Below are positions 48,502 to 56,518 of a stretch of DNA of 64,000 nucleotides, one piece after another. The position numbers and the translations under genes are program-made. The DNA is from Thiobacillus thioparus DSM 505 (GTDB lineage Bacteria; Pseudomonadota; Gammaproteobacteria; Burkholderiales; Thiobacillaceae), in contig NZ_KB891316.1 in assembly GCF_000373385.1 (NCBI RefSeq), positions 558,001 to 622,000 of the forward strand. Direction: 5' to 3'. How positions within the stretch are numbered: the first letter of the stretch is position 1; the number at the start of each line of letters is the position of its first letter. Under the pieces are notes generated by a model that was not told the DNA's origin, made no database searches, and saw nothing but the letters and a program-made list of their open reading frames with translations.

Positions 48502-49356
48502 ATGGACACCGAACTCGCTCGTACTTTCCTGGCTGTGGCCGCCACCGGCAACTTTGTCGCTGCGGCGAGCCGTCTCCACGTCACGCAGTCAACTGTCAGC
48601 GCACGCATTCATACGCTGGAAACCACGCTGGGCGCACGCCTCTTCCATCGCGGACGCAACGGCGCAGAACTGACGCCTTCGGGAAAACGCTTCCTGCGCC
48701 ACGCCAAGCATCTGGTACGCACGCTGGAGCAGGCCTTGCACGACGTCGGCCTGCCGCAGGGGTTTCGCGATGTGCTGACTCTGTCCGGGCGTATCGCGTT
48801 GTGGGAAGGCTTCCTGCCGCACTGGGTGGACTGGATGCGTAAAGCCGCGCCAGACGTCTCGCTGCGCCTGGAGATCGGATTCGAATCCGACATCATGCAA
48901 AGCCTGATCGAAGGTACGGTGGACATCGGCGTGATGTATACGCCAACCTCGCGCCCCGGGCTGGTGGTGGAACCGCTGTTCGACGAAACCCTGCTGCTGG
49001 TAGCCAACGACCTTGCGCGCGGCTGGCCGGACGAAGGCTACATCCACATCGACTGGGGCCCGGAATTCCATGCCCAGTTCAGCGACCACTATCCCGATGC
49101 GCCGCCGCCCACGCTGGTCGCCAACATCGGCTGGCTGGGCGTGCAGCAGCTCCTGACGTATGGCGGCAGCGGGTATTTCCCGCAGCGCCTGGTGCGCCAC
49201 TATATTAAAGATGGCCTGCTATGGCATGTGCCGGACAGCCCGCAGTTCAAGCTGCCCGCCTATATGGTGTTCCCGCGCGACAGCGAGAGCGACAGCGCCA
49301 CCCTGAAGCAAGCGCTCGACGGCTTGCGTGAACTGGCCCAGGCAGAGCAGTCGTGA
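48502..49356 (+). CDS. LysR-family transcriptional regulator
   Basis: A 284-residue regulator. Winged helix 1-62 (FVAAASRLHVTQSTVSARIH), co-inducer domain about 85-280 (LWEGFLPHWVDWM; VDIGVMYTPTSRPGLVVE). The ligand is unknown. LysR proteins usually act on the gene transcribed divergently, here the DsrC-like/HPP pair. The same promoter element before the rubrerythrin operon makes that a second candidate target. No Cys pair like OxyR, so peroxide sensing is not implied. Confidence 0.88.
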   Translation: MDTELARTFLAVAATGNFVAAASRLHVTQSTVSARIHTLETTLGARLFHRGRNGAELTPSGKRFLRHAKHLVRTLEQALHDVGLPQGFRDVLTLSGRIALWEGFLPHWVDWMRKAAPDVSLRLEIGFESDIMQSLIEGTVDIGVMYTPTSRPGLVVEPLFDETLLLVANDLARGWPDEGYIHIDWGPEFHAQFSDHYPDAPPPTLVANIGWLGVQQLLTYGGSGYFPQRLVRHYIKDGLLWHVPDSPQFKLPAYMVFPRDSESDSATLKQALDGLRELAQAEQS

Positions 49357-49375
49357 TATTGGCAGGACATGCCGC

Positions 49376-49771
49376 ATGAACCGGCGCCTTGTGCGCGGGT
49401 TGGGGCTGCTGGCCGCGGTGCTTTTTCTGACAGGCTGCTTCACCGACGCCGCGACCCGGCTTGCCTATGACATCGAGTCCGGCGTGAACCGCATGAACCG
49501 GCTGAACCAAGCGCGCTACAGCATCCGCCACACGCCCGCGGAATCCAGCGAATGCACAGGTCCTTACACCGTGCAGCTCGACAAGGTCGGGGCCTTGATC
49601 GTGTGGTGCAAGGATACGGCCGGAAACGTCGTCGCAAGCGGCAGCACGTCGTATCACGCGCGCTTCATCGACACGCCGACAACCTTCATTCTGGACAAGC
49701 CGGCCGGTTCAACTCTGGCGATAGACCTGGAGCGCCGCGCAGGCCGCGTGGTTGTGGCCGATGTGCACTAA
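49376..49771 (+). CDS. Small lipoprotein, unknown function
   Basis: A 131-residue lipoprotein: signal peptide with lipobox FLTGC, then a mature domain with a Cys pair (SSECTGPYTVQL and LIVWCKDTAG) that could form a disulfide, and beta-type repeats ending LERRAGRVVVADVH. I chose the ATG at 49376 so the lipobox falls near residue 21. It follows the LysR gene by 19 bp. I do not recognise the family. Confidence 0.6.
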   Translation: MNRRLVRGLGLLAAVLFLTGCFTDAATRLAYDIESGVNRMNRLNQARYSIRHTPAESSECTGPYTVQLDKVGALIVWCKDTAGNVVASGSTSYHARFIDTPTTFILDKPAGSTLAIDLERRAGRVVVADVH

Positions 49772-49793
49772 CCCCTTTCAGCAGGGCTGAGAT

Positions 49794-50405
49794 TCAACTG
49801 CCCGGTTTCCGCGCCACCAGGTCGATCAGGGCCGACATGCCGTGATGATGACTGCCCTCGCGGATGACGGACTCATGTTCGGCCAGATGCAGGATGTCCC
49901 AGTCGCCGAACCAGCCGCGCAGTAAATCGGCGGTATACATGTTGGCCGCACTGGGCGGGCCGCCGGTGCCGAACTCGATCTGCTTCGGCGTGTAGCCCTG
50001 CAGAATCAGCAGCCCGCCCGGCTTCAGGCAGCGGCGGATGCCGGCGATGACATGGTCGCGCTCGGGAGGCGGCGCGAACTGGATGAAGATGGCAGCCACC
50101 AGATCGTAGGCCGCTTCCGGCCAATTCCAGCCGAGAATGTCGACCTGCTCGAAGTCCAGCGCCACGCCGCGGACGGCCGCCAGCTTGCGGGCCTTTTCAA
50201 GCGCCACCGGCGACACGTCGACCGCATGCACCCTGGCGCCCTGCTCGGCCAGCCACACGCCGTTGCGGCCTTCGCCGTCCGCGATGGACAAGGCCTGCAT
50301 GCCAGGCTTGATGTGCGCAATCTGGCTTTCGAGAAATCGGTTGGGTGCGGTGCCGAAGATATAGTCGTCGGTGGCATACCGCGCGTCCCAGAAACTCGAA
50401 CTCAT
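49794..50405 (-). CDS. Class I SAM-dependent methyltransferase (TehB-like)
   Basis: A 203-residue cytoplasmic protein. The start (FWDARYATDDYIFGTAPN) and the SAM-binding region (ALSIADGEGRNGVWLAEQGA, then VDVSPVALEKARKLA) resemble TehB/thiopurine-type methyltransferases. A late motif is LKPGGLLILQGYTPKQIEFG. The substrate is unknown. It starts 10 bp after the dsbC stop and so probably shares its transcript. Confidence 0.8.
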   Translation of the reverse strand: MSSSFWDARYATDDYIFGTAPNRFLESQIAHIKPGMQALSIADGEGRNGVWLAEQGARVHAVDVSPVALEKARKLAAVRGVALDFEQVDILGWNWPEAAYDLVAAIFIQFAPPPERDHVIAGIRRCLKPGGLLILQGYTPKQIEFGTGGPPSAANMYTADLLRGWFGDWDILHLAEHESVIREGSHHHGMSALIDLVARKPGS

Positions 50406-50415
50406 CCCGCCATCC

Positions 50416-51126
50416 TTACTTGGCGTTTGCGGCGAGCAGTTTTTCGAGTTGCGCAGCCGGCACCATGCCGGGCACGCGCTGGCCGTTGGCAAAGAACAGG
50501 GTCGGCGTACCGGACACCTTCAGCTTGTTGCCCAGTGCGATGGTCTCCTCCACCGGGTTGCTGCACTTGCCGTCATTCTTGGGCACCGCACCGCTCGTGA
50601 TGTAGTTTTCCCATGCCTTGTTGCGGTCGGGCGCGCACCAGATCTGTTTCGAGGTCTGGGTGGCCTGGGGATGCAGGCCTTCGATCGGATAAAGGAAGGT
50701 ATACACCGTGATGTTGTCGACCTTGGCAAGCTCGGCCTCGAACTTGCGGCAATAGGGGCAATCGACGTCGGAAAACAGGACCAGCTTGCGTGCGCCGTTG
50801 CCCTTGACGGTTTTCAACGCATTGCCGAACGGAAAGTTGTCCCATTTCACGGCCTGCAATTGGTTCAAGCGCGCCTGGGTCAGGTTGGCGCGGTTCTTCA
50901 GGTCGATCACGTCGCCGGCGAACACGTATTGCGCCTTGGCATCCACATAAACCAGCTGACCGTCGAGATAGACCTCGAACAGGCCGCTGTAGGGCGTCTT
51001 CTGGACCGAGTTGATGGTGGCGCCCGGGAACTGCTGCGTCAGCGCCTTGCGGATGACCGCTTCATTGGCCTGCGCGGTCGCAGCGAACAGCAGGGTTGCG
51101 GCCAGCGCCAGGGAGGTGGATTTCAT
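50416..51126 (-). CDS. dsbC: Thiol:disulfide isomerase DsbC
   Basis: A 236-residue periplasmic isomerase that corrects wrong disulfides. Signal peptide 1-20 (ATAQA), N-terminal dimerisation domain (21-80), then a thioredoxin fold with active site C123-P-Y-C126 (SDVDCPYCRKFE) and cis-Pro loop GTPTLFF. A second Cys pair (IWCAPDRNKAW; NDGKCSNPV) is the structural disulfide. The ATG at 51126 follows GGAG by 8 bases. It keeps active reducing power through DsbD, not encoded here. Confidence 0.93.
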   Translation of the reverse strand: MKSTSLALAATLLFAATAQANEAVIRKALTQQFPGATINSVQKTPYSGLFEVYLDGQLVYVDAKAQYVFAGDVIDLKNRANLTQARLNQLQAVKWDNFPFGNALKTVKGNGARKLVLFSDVDCPYCRKFEAELAKVDNITVYTFLYPIEGLHPQATQTSKQIWCAPDRNKAWENYITSGAVPKNDGKCSNPVEETIALGNKLKVSGTPTLFFANGQRVPGMVPAAQLEKLLAANAK

Positions 51127-51155
51127 TCGAGACTCCAAAAAAACATCATAAAAAC

Positions 51156-52316
51156 CTAGGACATCGCCTCGCGAACCAGGGCTGCCTTCATCGGCGGCAG
51201 GTGATCCACGATCCGCATCCCGGCGTTGCGCAGCCAGCCGGCGCGCTCGTCGGCAAACAGATGATGCAGGCCATGGGTGAGCGCCTGCATCCGCCGCACC
51301 GGTTCGGCACGCTCGCGGGCATAGCGTTGTAACACACGGACGTCACCGCAATAAGAACGGGCTGGACGCCGGGCCAGCACGTCAACCAGGATTTCGGCAT
51401 CGCCGAAGCCCAGATTGACGCCCTGCCCCGCCAGCGGGTGCACGCCGTGGGCCGCGTCGCCGATCAGCGCCACGCCGGATGCAACGACGGCATCCACCCG
51501 GATCAACCGCAGCGGGAATGCCGCAGCAGGCGTGAGCAGACGCAGGTCGCCCAGACGATCGTGGCCCGCCGCACGCACCTGATCGGCCAGGACCGCACCG
51601 TCCAGGGCAAGCAGTTCGTCCGCATGGGCTGTCCGGGTTGACCAGACCATCGACATACGGTTCCCTCCCAGCGGGAGCCAGGCCAGGATATCGCTGTCGA
51701 AAAACCACTGGAACGCAGTGCCGCGGTGCGAACGCTCGCATTCGAAATTGGCCACCACCCCGCTCTGGCCGTAGGGTGTCAATGTCGAGGTCAGACCGGC
51801 CCATTCGCGGATGCGGGAGGCCGCTCCGTCGGCGCCGACGACGAGTTCGGCCTCCAGCGTCGTGCCGTCGCCCAGCGTCAGCCGTGTCGACGCGCCGTCC
51901 CTGACGAGCGATTCAATCGCCGCGGGGCAGTGGAGCGCCACGTTGCCGTCGGCCTCGATCGCCTGCCACAAGGCATGCTGCAACCGCCCGCTTTCGAGTA
52001 TGGTCGCCAGATGCGACACGCCCGATTCGTAGGCATCGAGACGGATCGTGCCACGGGCATCGCCCGTCACGTCCATGCGATATACCGGCTGGATACGGCC
52101 GGCGTCCAGCCGCTGCCAGGCACCGATGCGTTCGAGAAAACGCTGCGGCGCCGGGCTGATGGCGTAGATGCGCGTGTCCCAGGTGTCGGTCGGGGCTTGG
52201 GGCAGCTGGCGCTCGACCAGCGCAACCCGCACACCCTGTCGCCCGAGCGCCAGGGCGGCCGCCGTGCCCACCAGCCCGGCCCCGACGATGACGACCTGAT
52301 AGCGGTCGCCGCTCAT
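51156..52316 (-). CDS. FAD-dependent ubiquinone hydroxylase (UbiF/UbiI/UbiH family)
   Basis: A 386-residue flavin monooxygenase. FAD motifs are VIVGAGLVGTAAALALG (N-terminus) and GDAAHGVHPLAGQGVNLGFG. The family hydroxylates the benzene ring of ubiquinone intermediates. It overlaps the upstream paralogue by 4 bp. The two differ enough to suggest different ring positions, but which is which cannot be fixed from sequence by eye. Length is normal for the family. Confidence 0.87.
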   Translation of the reverse strand: MSGDRYQVVIVGAGLVGTAAALALGRQGVRVALVERQLPQAPTDTWDTRIYAISPAPQRFLERIGAWQRLDAGRIQPVYRMDVTGDARGTIRLDAYESGVSHLATILESGRLQHALWQAIEADGNVALHCPAAIESLVRDGASTRLTLGDGTTLEAELVVGADGAASRIREWAGLTSTLTPYGQSGVVANFECERSHRGTAFQWFFDSDILAWLPLGGNRMSMVWSTRTAHADELLALDGAVLADQVRAAGHDRLGDLRLLTPAAAFPLRLIRVDAVVASGVALIGDAAHGVHPLAGQGVNLGFGDAEILVDVLARRPARSYCGDVRVLQRYARERAEPVRRMQALTHGLHHLFADERAGWLRNAGMRIVDHLPPMKAALVREAMS

Positions 52317-53461
52317 CCGCGCGCACCGAACATCATGCGTCGCGCGACGAAGGTTTTGAGCGGCGGCAAGGCTTCCAGCGCCAGCAGGCCCAAGCCGCGC
52401 GCATGGCGCAGCGGCGCGACATCGTTGGAGAACATCCGCACCAGGAAATCGGTAAAACCGAGGCCGCCCATCACGTCGGTCCGACGCCCGCGGGCATAGG
52501 CCGCGAGCATGGTCGCGCCGCCCATCTCCGTCTCTGTCGTATCGCCGCACAGGCTTGCCAGTTCCCAGGCATCGCGCAGGCCGATGTTGAAACCCTGACC
52601 TGCAACCGGGTGCAGCGTCTGTGCAGCATTGCCGATGCGCACTACGCGCCCGGCCGCTTCGCTGCCGGTATACGCCAGTCTGAGCGGAAAGGTCTTGCGC
52701 GGGCCGGCCTGGAGGAACCGCCCCTGGCGACCGCCGAAGTGGCGCTGCAAGGCAGCGAGAAATTCCGCGTCCGGCAGGGCGGCGATGCGCTGGGCCTCGT
52801 CGCTGCGCGCGGTCCATACCAATGCGTACCGATCGTCCTTCGGCAGCAGTGCCGCCGGCCCTTGGGGTGTAAAACGCTCAAAAGCCTGGTTGGCGTGTGG
52901 CAGTTCGGTTTTGACGTCGCACACCACGGCCATCTGATCGTAGTCGCGTTCGAACCTGGGCGGCGGCACCTGGTCGCCGCGCCCACCGTCGGCCACCACC
53001 AGCAGCGGTGCCGCCAGCGTACGTCCATCTGCGGCATGCAGGGTCGCAGCCTCGGCGCCGGGCTCGATGCGGTCCACCGCCACACCATACTCGACCGCGA
53101 CACCCGCATCGCCCAGCATCTGTTTCAAGGCGGCGGTGAGTTCGGCGTAGGGCAGCACGTAGCCCAATGCCGGCACGCCGATTTCTTCTGCCGCAAGCCG
53201 CGCCACGCCGAGCGCACCGCGCTGGGAGATATGGATACGGGTGATCGGCGTGACGCCGTGCAACCGGTCCCACACGCCGAGACGCTCGAGAATCAGGCGC
53301 GAGCCATGGGAGAGCGCCAGGGTGCGGGTGTCTGCGCGCGCATCGGCCGGCTGCGCCTCGAGCACGCGTGCGGCGATGCCCTGCTGCCGCAGCGCCAGCG
53401 CGCACACTGCGCCGACCGGACCGGCGCCAACGATCAGGACACGGCTCACGGGTTCATCCAT
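52313..53461 (-). CDS. ubiH: 2-octaprenyl-6-methoxyphenol hydroxylase-type protein (UbiH)
   Basis: A 382-residue FAD monooxygenase: VLIVGAGPVGAVCALALRQQ at the start and GNAAQTLHPVAGQGFNIGLR at the second FAD site, which is the form seen in UbiH. The order pepP-ubiH-paralogue is common in Beta- and Gammaproteobacteria. The start overlaps the pepP end by 16 bp. It acts in aerobic ubiquinone synthesis. Confidence 0.85.
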   Translation of the reverse strand: MDEPVSRVLIVGAGPVGAVCALALRQQGIAARVLEAQPADARADTRTLALSHGSRLILERLGVWDRLHGVTPITRIHISQRGALGVARLAAEEIGVPALGYVLPYAELTAALKQMLGDAGVAVEYGVAVDRIEPGAEAATLHAADGRTLAAPLLVVADGGRGDQVPPPRFERDYDQMAVVCDVKTELPHANQAFERFTPQGPAALLPKDDRYALVWTARSDEAQRIAALPDAEFLAALQRHFGGRQGRFLQAGPRKTFPLRLAYTGSEAAGRVVRIGNAAQTLHPVAGQGFNIGLRDAWELASLCGDTTETEMGGATMLAAYARGRRTDVMGGLGFTDFLVRMFSNDVAPLRHARGLGLLALEALPPLKTFVARRMMFGARG

Positions 53462-54747
53462 GCCTCGATCTCCGCGACCGTTTTCGGCGGCGTGGTCAGC
53501 ACCTCGCAACCCGACTCGGTCACGACCACGTCGTCCTCGATGCGGATGCCGATGTTCCAGAACGCCTCGGGCACGTCGTCCGCCGGACGGATATAGAGGC
53601 CTGGCTCGACCGTCAGGGTCATGCCCGGCACCAGCGGCCGCCATTCGCCCTGCAGCTTGTACTCGCCGGCGTCGTGCACGTCCATGCCCAGCCAGTGGCC
53701 GGTGCGATGCATGTAAAAACGGCTGTAGCCGCCCGACTCGATGAGGCCGTCGACCTCGCCCTGGAGCAGGCCGAGGTCAACCATGCCCTGCGTCAGCACG
53801 CGCACCGCCGCCTCGTGCGGGCTGTTCCAGTGGCTGCCCGGCCGGATCGTGTCGATAGCCGCCGCCTGCGCGGCCAGAACCAGTTCGTAGGCCTCCTTCT
53901 GCGCTGCCGAAAAGCGGCCGTTCACCGGAAAAGTGCGGGTGATGTCGGCCGCATAGCTGCCGAACTCGGCGGCGGCGTCGATCAGCAGCAGGTCGCCGTC
54001 GCGCAGTGGCCTGTTGTTGAAGACGTAATGCAGCACGCAGGCATTGGCGCCGCTGGCGACGATGGAGGTGTAGGCCGGCGCCTCGGCACCGCCGCGGCGG
54101 AAGGCGGAGAGCAGTTCCGCCTCGATCTCGTATTCGTGGCCGCCCGGCCGGGTCGCACGCATGGCGGCGCGATGCGCACCGGTGGAGATCTCGGCGGCGC
54201 GGCGCATCAGGGCGAGTTCGTGGGCATCCTTGACGAGGCGCATCTCGTCGAGCCAGATGCGTGCGTCCACCATGCGGTTGGGCGCATGCACACCGCTGCG
54301 CGCCTTGGCACGCACGGCGTTCAGCCAGCCCATCACCTGCGTGTCCCAGGCCATGTCGCGGCCGATGAGATAGGCCAGCATCGGCTGGTTCTCCAGCAGC
54401 CTGGGCAGTTCCGCATCCAGTGTGTCAAACGCAAAGGTGTCGTCGAAGGCGAAGACTTCGCGGGCCGCCGCGGGCCCATAACGGAAACCATCCCAGATTT
54501 CCCGTTCTTCGTTTTTCTCGCGACAGAACAGGATGTGACGCGGCGCTTTGCCCCCGACCAGCACCACCACCGCTTCCGGTTCGTTGAAGCCGGTCAGCCA
54601 GTAGAAATAGCTGTCGTGTCGATAGGGATAGTGGGTATCGCGGTTGCGCGCCACCTCCGGCGCAGTCGCGATGACCATCACGCCGTCACCCAGTTGTTCC
54701 AGGACCCGCTCGCGGCGGGCACGGTAAATTGCGGAATCAGGCTGCAT
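53446..54747 (-). CDS. pepP: Xaa-Pro aminopeptidase PepP
   Basis: A 433-residue dinuclear Mn peptidase removing N-terminal residues before proline. The pita-bread metal ligands are visible: D in LLIDAAAEFGSYAADITRTF (two Asp), H in RTGHWLGMDVHD, E in TVEPGLY and E in IRIEDDVVVT. The N-terminal domain (1-170) is typical. It overlaps murU at its start (11 bp) and ubiH at its end. Confidence 0.94.
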   Translation of the reverse strand: MQPDSAIYRARRERVLEQLGDGVMVIATAPEVARNRDTHYPYRHDSYFYWLTGFNEPEAVVVLVGGKAPRHILFCREKNEEREIWDGFRYGPAAAREVFAFDDTFAFDTLDAELPRLLENQPMLAYLIGRDMAWDTQVMGWLNAVRAKARSGVHAPNRMVDARIWLDEMRLVKDAHELALMRRAAEISTGAHRAAMRATRPGGHEYEIEAELLSAFRRGGAEAPAYTSIVASGANACVLHYVFNNRPLRDGDLLLIDAAAEFGSYAADITRTFPVNGRFSAAQKEAYELVLAAQAAAIDTIRPGSHWNSPHEAAVRVLTQGMVDLGLLQGEVDGLIESGGYSRFYMHRTGHWLGMDVHDAGEYKLQGEWRPLVPGMTLTVEPGLYIRPADDVPEAFWNIGIRIEDDVVVTESGCEVLTTPPKTVAEIEAWMNP

Positions 54748-55456
54748 GGTGTTGTCTCAGTTCCTCGTCCAGGGCCGCCAGACGGGCCGGCGTACCGACG
54801 TCGACCCACTGCCCGGAATAATGCTCGCCACTCGCCCGCCCGGCATCGATCACCAGTCGCAGCAGCGGTGCCAGCGGCGCCTTCTCGCCCGCCATCGTGT
54901 GGGCGAACAGCGCACGATGGTAGACGCCGATGCCGGAAAAAGTGAGTCGGGCCGGGTCCGGAGTCAGCGGCGTATCGGCGTTTCTCACCCGGCTGCCGTC
55001 GAGTACGAAATCCCCATTCGGATGATGCGGGGGATTGTCGACCAGCACCAGATGGGCCTGGTCGTGGCCGACGGCGAGCCGCGCCAGCGGTTCGGCAAGC
55101 CGGCTGAAATCAAATTCACAGTAAATGTCGCCATTGACCACGGGGAACACCTCGCTCTCGATCAGAGGAAGCGCGGTGGCGATCCCGCCCGCGGTTTCCA
55201 GTGCGCTGACTTCACGCGAATACTCGATCGACACGCCATACGCGGCGCCGTTCCCCAGCGCATCCTCGATCTGCTGACCAAGATGCGCATGGTTGATGAC
55301 GATATGGGTAAAACCGGCCGCACGCAGGCGCTCGATGTGCCAGACGATGAGCATCTTGCCGCCCACCGACAGCAGCGGCTTGGGGGTGCGGTCGGTGAGC
55401 GGGCGCATGCGCTCGCCGCGCCCGGCCGCCAGGATCATCGCCGTAGCCGGGTTCAA
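54737..55456 (-). CDS. murU: N-acetylmuramate-1-phosphate uridylyltransferase MurU
   Basis: A 239-residue nucleotidyltransferase making UDP-MurNAc from MurNAc-1-phosphate in cell-wall recycling, a pathway that bypasses de novo, fosfomycin-sensitive synthesis. The signature is AAGRGERMRPLTDRTPKPLL, with the metal Asp in FPVVNGDIYCEFD and the end WVDVGTPARL. The start is uncertain: TTG at 55456 overlaps the amgK stop and completes the first strand (ATAMILAAG); ATG at 55438 would lose part of it. It follows amgK. Confidence 0.88.
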   Translation of the reverse strand: MNPATAMILAAGRGERMRPLTDRTPKPLLSVGGKMLIVWHIERLRAAGFTHIVINHAHLGQQIEDALGNGAAYGVSIEYSREVSALETAGGIATALPLIESEVFPVVNGDIYCEFDFSRLAEPLARLAVGHDQAHLVLVDNPPHHPNGDFVLDGSRVRNADTPLTPDPARLTFSGIGVYHRALFAHTMAGEKAPLAPLLRLVIDAGRASGEHYSGQWVDVGTPARLAALDEELRQHHAA

Positions 55457-56466
55457 AACGTATACCCCGCCTGCGGCTGCCTGTCCTGCAGGGCATCCAG
55501 CAAGAACAGCAGCGGCTTCAGTTCGTCGTAGCGTTCGCATGTCTTGCGCAGGTAGTGCATCACCCGCGGCATGTCCTTCAGATAGCCGTCCTTGCCGTCG
55601 CGGTGATACAGCCGCGCGAAAATGCCGAGCACCTTGATCTGGCGCTGCGCGCCCATCCACTCGAAATCGCGCCAGAACTCGCCGAAATCCTCGCGCACCG
55701 GGAGGTGGGCGGCACGCGCCTTTTCCCAGTAGCGGATCACCCAGTCGAGCTGCTGCTCCTCGTCCCACTGGATGTAGGCGTCGCGGTAAATCGAGGCGAG
55801 GTCGTAGGTGATGGGGCCATACACCGCATCCTGGAAGTCGAGAATACCGGGGTTGGGCTCGCTCACCATCAGGTTGCGCGAATGCCAGTCGCGATGCACG
55901 TAGACCTGCGACTGCGCCAGGTTGTTGGCGAGGATGCGCCCGAACACGGTCTCGAGGATGGCCCTCTGCTCGTCCTTCATGACGACGCCCAGATGTTTCG
56001 CCACGTACCACTCGGGAAATAGCATCAGTTCGCGGGTCAGCAGTGCGCGGTCGTATTCCGGCAGCACGCCCGGGCGGCTCGCCTGCTGGATGTGGATCAG
56101 GGCGTCGTTCGACGCCAGATACAGTTCGCGTGCCACGTCTTGATTGGATGCGGCTTCGCCGAGCGCCGACAGATAAGTGGTATTGCCCAGATCGGTCAGC
56201 AGCAGAAAGCCCCGGTCGAGGTCCTGTGCCAATACCTGCGGTACATTTACGCCGGCATCGGCAAACAGCCGGGCGACGGCAATGAACGGCCGGCAATCCT
56301 CGTGCGCCGGCGGGGCGTCCATCACGATATAATCGCGGCCTTTGGCAGTGACGCGAAAATAGCGGCGAAAGCTGGCGTCCGCCGACGCCGGGGCGATGTC
56401 CAGCGACTCGCCTCCCAGTTGTCGGGCGGCCCAGTCCTGTAAAGCTTGCAAACGTTCCACTGCCAC
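55453..56466 (-). CDS. amgK: N-acetylmuramate/N-acetylglucosamine kinase AmgK
   Basis: A 337-residue sugar 1-kinase of the aminoglycoside phosphotransferase fold. The N-lobe start is ASADASFRRYFRV; the catalytic loop is YVHRDWHSRNLMV and the metal Asp in GILDFQDAVYGPITYDLAS. It makes the MurNAc-1-phosphate used by MurU, the next gene. It starts with GTG at 56466; a second GTG at 56460 is possible. It is divergent from lptD, only about 50 bp away. The longer frame upstream runs antisense to lptD. Confidence 0.9.
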   Translation of the reverse strand: MAVERLQALQDWAARQLGGESLDIAPASADASFRRYFRVTAKGRDYIVMDAPPAHEDCRPFIAVARLFADAGVNVPQVLAQDLDRGFLLLTDLGNTTYLSALGEAASNQDVARELYLASNDALIHIQQASRPGVLPEYDRALLTRELMLFPEWYVAKHLGVVMKDEQRAILETVFGRILANNLAQSQVYVHRDWHSRNLMVSEPNPGILDFQDAVYGPITYDLASIYRDAYIQWDEEQQLDWVIRYWEKARAAHLPVREDFGEFWRDFEWMGAQRQIKVLGIFARLYHRDGKDGYLKDMPRVMHYLRKTCERYDELKPLLFLLDALQDRQPQAGYTF

Positions 56467-56518
56467 ACTGCTCCGAATAACGCTATTTCTGATAACCCTG
56501 GCCCGGATTTTACATCGC

